Source of the DNA: Anaerolinea sp.
GTDB taxonomy: Bacteria > Chloroflexota > Anaerolineae > Aggregatilineales > UBA2796
DNA: 62,927 bases
Direction: 5' to 3'
NCBI GenBank assembly: GCA_014879835.1
Contig: JACSRJ010000095.1
Location: forward strand, 1 to 62,927
The position numbers and the translations under genes are program-made. This document shows positions 61,962 through 62,927 of the stretch, one piece after another. Within the stretch, counting starts at the first letter, position 1, and each line of letters opens with the position of its first letter. Below the pieces are notes generated by a model. The model was not told the DNA's origin, did not search any database, and saw only the letters and a list, made by a program, of their open reading frames with translations.

Positions 61962-61986
61962 CATACTCTCACAAGGATGATCGGAT

Positions 61987-62715
61987 ATGGAAATTACCCT
62001 GCGAATCCGGCGCTTCAACCCGGATAAAGATAAAAAACCTTACTGGGGAACCTATGTGCTGAAGGGCTGTGAAGGCACAAACCGCGTTCTCGAACTGCTG
62101 CATCGGGTCAAGTGGGAGCAGGATGGGACGCTCAGCTTACGCCGCTCTTGTGCTCAGGGAATCTGCGGTTCGGACGCAATGCGCATCAATGGGCGCAATC
62201 GGCTTGCGTGCAAGGTGCTGGCACAGGAATTTGGCGAGAATCCCACCATTCAGGTGGAGCCGATTCTGGGGCTGAAGGTGATCAAAGACTTGATCGTGGA
62301 TATGGAACCGTTTTTTGATCACTACAAAGCGGTGATGCCTTACTTTGTGAACGACAGTCAACCGCCAGTCAATGCCGAGGGGGAGCCCCGCGAACGACTT
62401 CAGACCATTGAAGATCGGGAGCGGTTCGACGATACCACCAAATGCATCCTGTGCGCCGCCTGCACCACAAGCTGCCCGTCCTTCTGGGCAAATGGCGATT
62501 ATGTCGGCCCTGCGGCGGTGGTTCAGGCCCATCGTTTCATTTTCGACAGCCGCGATCAGGGTACCAAACAGCGTTTGGACGTGCTCTCTGACCCCGATGG
62601 GGTGTGGCGCTGTCGCACCATCTACAACTGTACACCTGCTTGCCCGCGTGGGATTGAAGTGACCCGCGCCATTGGTGAGGTGAAACAGGCAATTGTAAAG
62701 GGTAAACGCGACTGA
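61987..62715 (+). CDS. sdhB: succinate dehydrogenase iron-sulfur subunit
   Basis: A 242-aa protein that carries electrons from FAD to quinone. [2Fe-2S] ligands: SCAQGICGSDAMRINGRNRL-AC (with Asp where the fourth ligand position varies, as in E. coli). [4Fe-4S]/[3Fe-4S] ligands: CILCAACTTSCPSFW and YNCTPACPRGIEV. CAAGGATGATCGGAT precedes ATG 61987. Last gene of the operon; no next gene is visible before the window ends. Confidence 0.96.
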   Translation: MEITLRIRRFNPDKDKKPYWGTYVLKGCEGTNRVLELLHRVKWEQDGTLSLRRSCAQGICGSDAMRINGRNRLACKVLAQEFGENPTIQVEPILGLKVIKDLIVDMEPFFDHYKAVMPYFVNDSQPPVNAEGEPRERLQTIEDRERFDDTTKCILCAACTTSCPSFWANGDYVGPAAVVQAHRFIFDSRDQGTKQRLDVLSDPDGVWRCRTIYNCTPACPRGIEVTRAIGEVKQAIVKGKRD

Positions 62716-62927
62716 GGCTGCCCTGTCCTCGCCCTCTTCGCCTGAAATCAGGTGGAGGGGCGGGGGGTTAGGGGCTAACAATCTGTTCCGACAGCCTCTC
62801 AAACTGCCTATAGCGGTTTCTTTGAAAGATGAGCTATTAATGGGGGGTTTGAGGGTAAGACTGTCCTGTTCACCAACATTAGCCCTCATCGAGTCCGGGA
62901 TCATCGTCCCCACTTAGACCGATTGAT
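62716..62927. other. 3' flank of sdhB, with an imperfect palindrome
   Basis: No gene. At about 62731-62757 the sequence GCCCTCTTCGCCTGAAATCA-GGTGGAGGGGC folds into an imperfect hairpin, and its following GGGGGGTTAGGGGC resembles the C-rich starts (reverse complement CCTAACCCCCC) of the dispersed repeats. It may serve as sdh terminator or be a degenerate repeat copy. Confidence 0.45.

Noticed and set aside
60410-61972. 520-aa open frame antisense to sdhA
   Set aside because: Lies wholly over sdhA, which has every active-site motif; the antisense protein has no domain, and long antisense frames are common in GC-rich genes.

Overview
The window is about 63 kb of one bacterial contig, carrying roughly 53 protein-coding genes, one broken insertion sequence and no rRNA, tRNA or CRISPR array that I can see. 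Protein style and content suggest a Chloroflexota bacterium (Anaerolineae-like): a GAF-domain protein, a kinase-ATPase-TPR regulator, YbbR and SH3b secreted proteins, tandem nuoM genes, a MurF-alanine racemase fusion and a fused SdhC/SdhD. This lineage call is an inference from gene content, not from a marker search. The first 23 bases are a Nextera (Tn5 mosaic-end) sequencing adapter, so the left edge is a library artefact and a contig end.

Layout. 24-7273: a truncated membrane protein, a GAF/coiled-coil protein, a small membrane protein, a DUF3267 putative zinc peptidase, and a 1184-aa Ser/Thr kinase-AAA-TPR protein that overlaps tail to tail with homoserine dehydrogenase. 7374-10246: a beta-hydroxyacid dehydrogenase, a secreted tandem-domain protein and an ICMT-like methyltransferase. 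10788-14691: a fused double permease and ATPase of the nitrate/sulfonate/taurine class, then a TrmH-type RNA methyltransferase. 14699-22524: a VOC dioxygenase-like protein, an ADP-ribosylglycohydrolase, a MutS-like ATPase behind a LacI-type operator, a PucR/CdaR-like regulator, a WXG100 effector-like protein and a photolyase. 22706-27556: nuoM-nuoM-nuoN, ended by a strong terminator. 27620-29411: a beta-propeller gene remnant and a dispersed repeat split by an IS3-family element. 29606-37463: a DsbA-cyclophilin fusion, cytochrome P450, a GNAT protein, a PhnB-like protein with a 3' frameshift, and a KimA-like permease with a Usp-like protein. 37603-48917: an acyltransferase, then the urea locus: ureF on the minus strand, and urtABCDE-ureDABC-ureG on the plus strand. 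49020-62715: murF-alr, an SH3b protein, YbbR, an orphan DNA methyltransferase, a GyrA-type subunit, an MFS transporter and the sdhCD-sdhA-sdhB operon.

How it fits together. The respiratory genes (nuoMMN, sdhCDAB) point to a membrane electron-transport chain, with P450 and photolyase suggesting oxygen and light exposure. The urea block is self-contained: ABC uptake, three urease subunits and the accessory proteins D, F and G; only UreE is absent. Two loci 20 kb apart share one secreted domain family: the tandem-domain protein at 8607-9620 and the middle of the DsbA-cyclophilin fusion.

Most notable for follow-up: the DsbA-domain-cyclophilin fusion, the WXG100 protein with a His/Asp-containing C-terminal domain and no visible immunity gene, the perfect 16-bp LacI-type operator at the promoter of a MutS-like gene, the SdhC-SdhD fusion, the tandem nuoM arrangement, and the three-copy dispersed repeat, one copy of which received the IS3 element.
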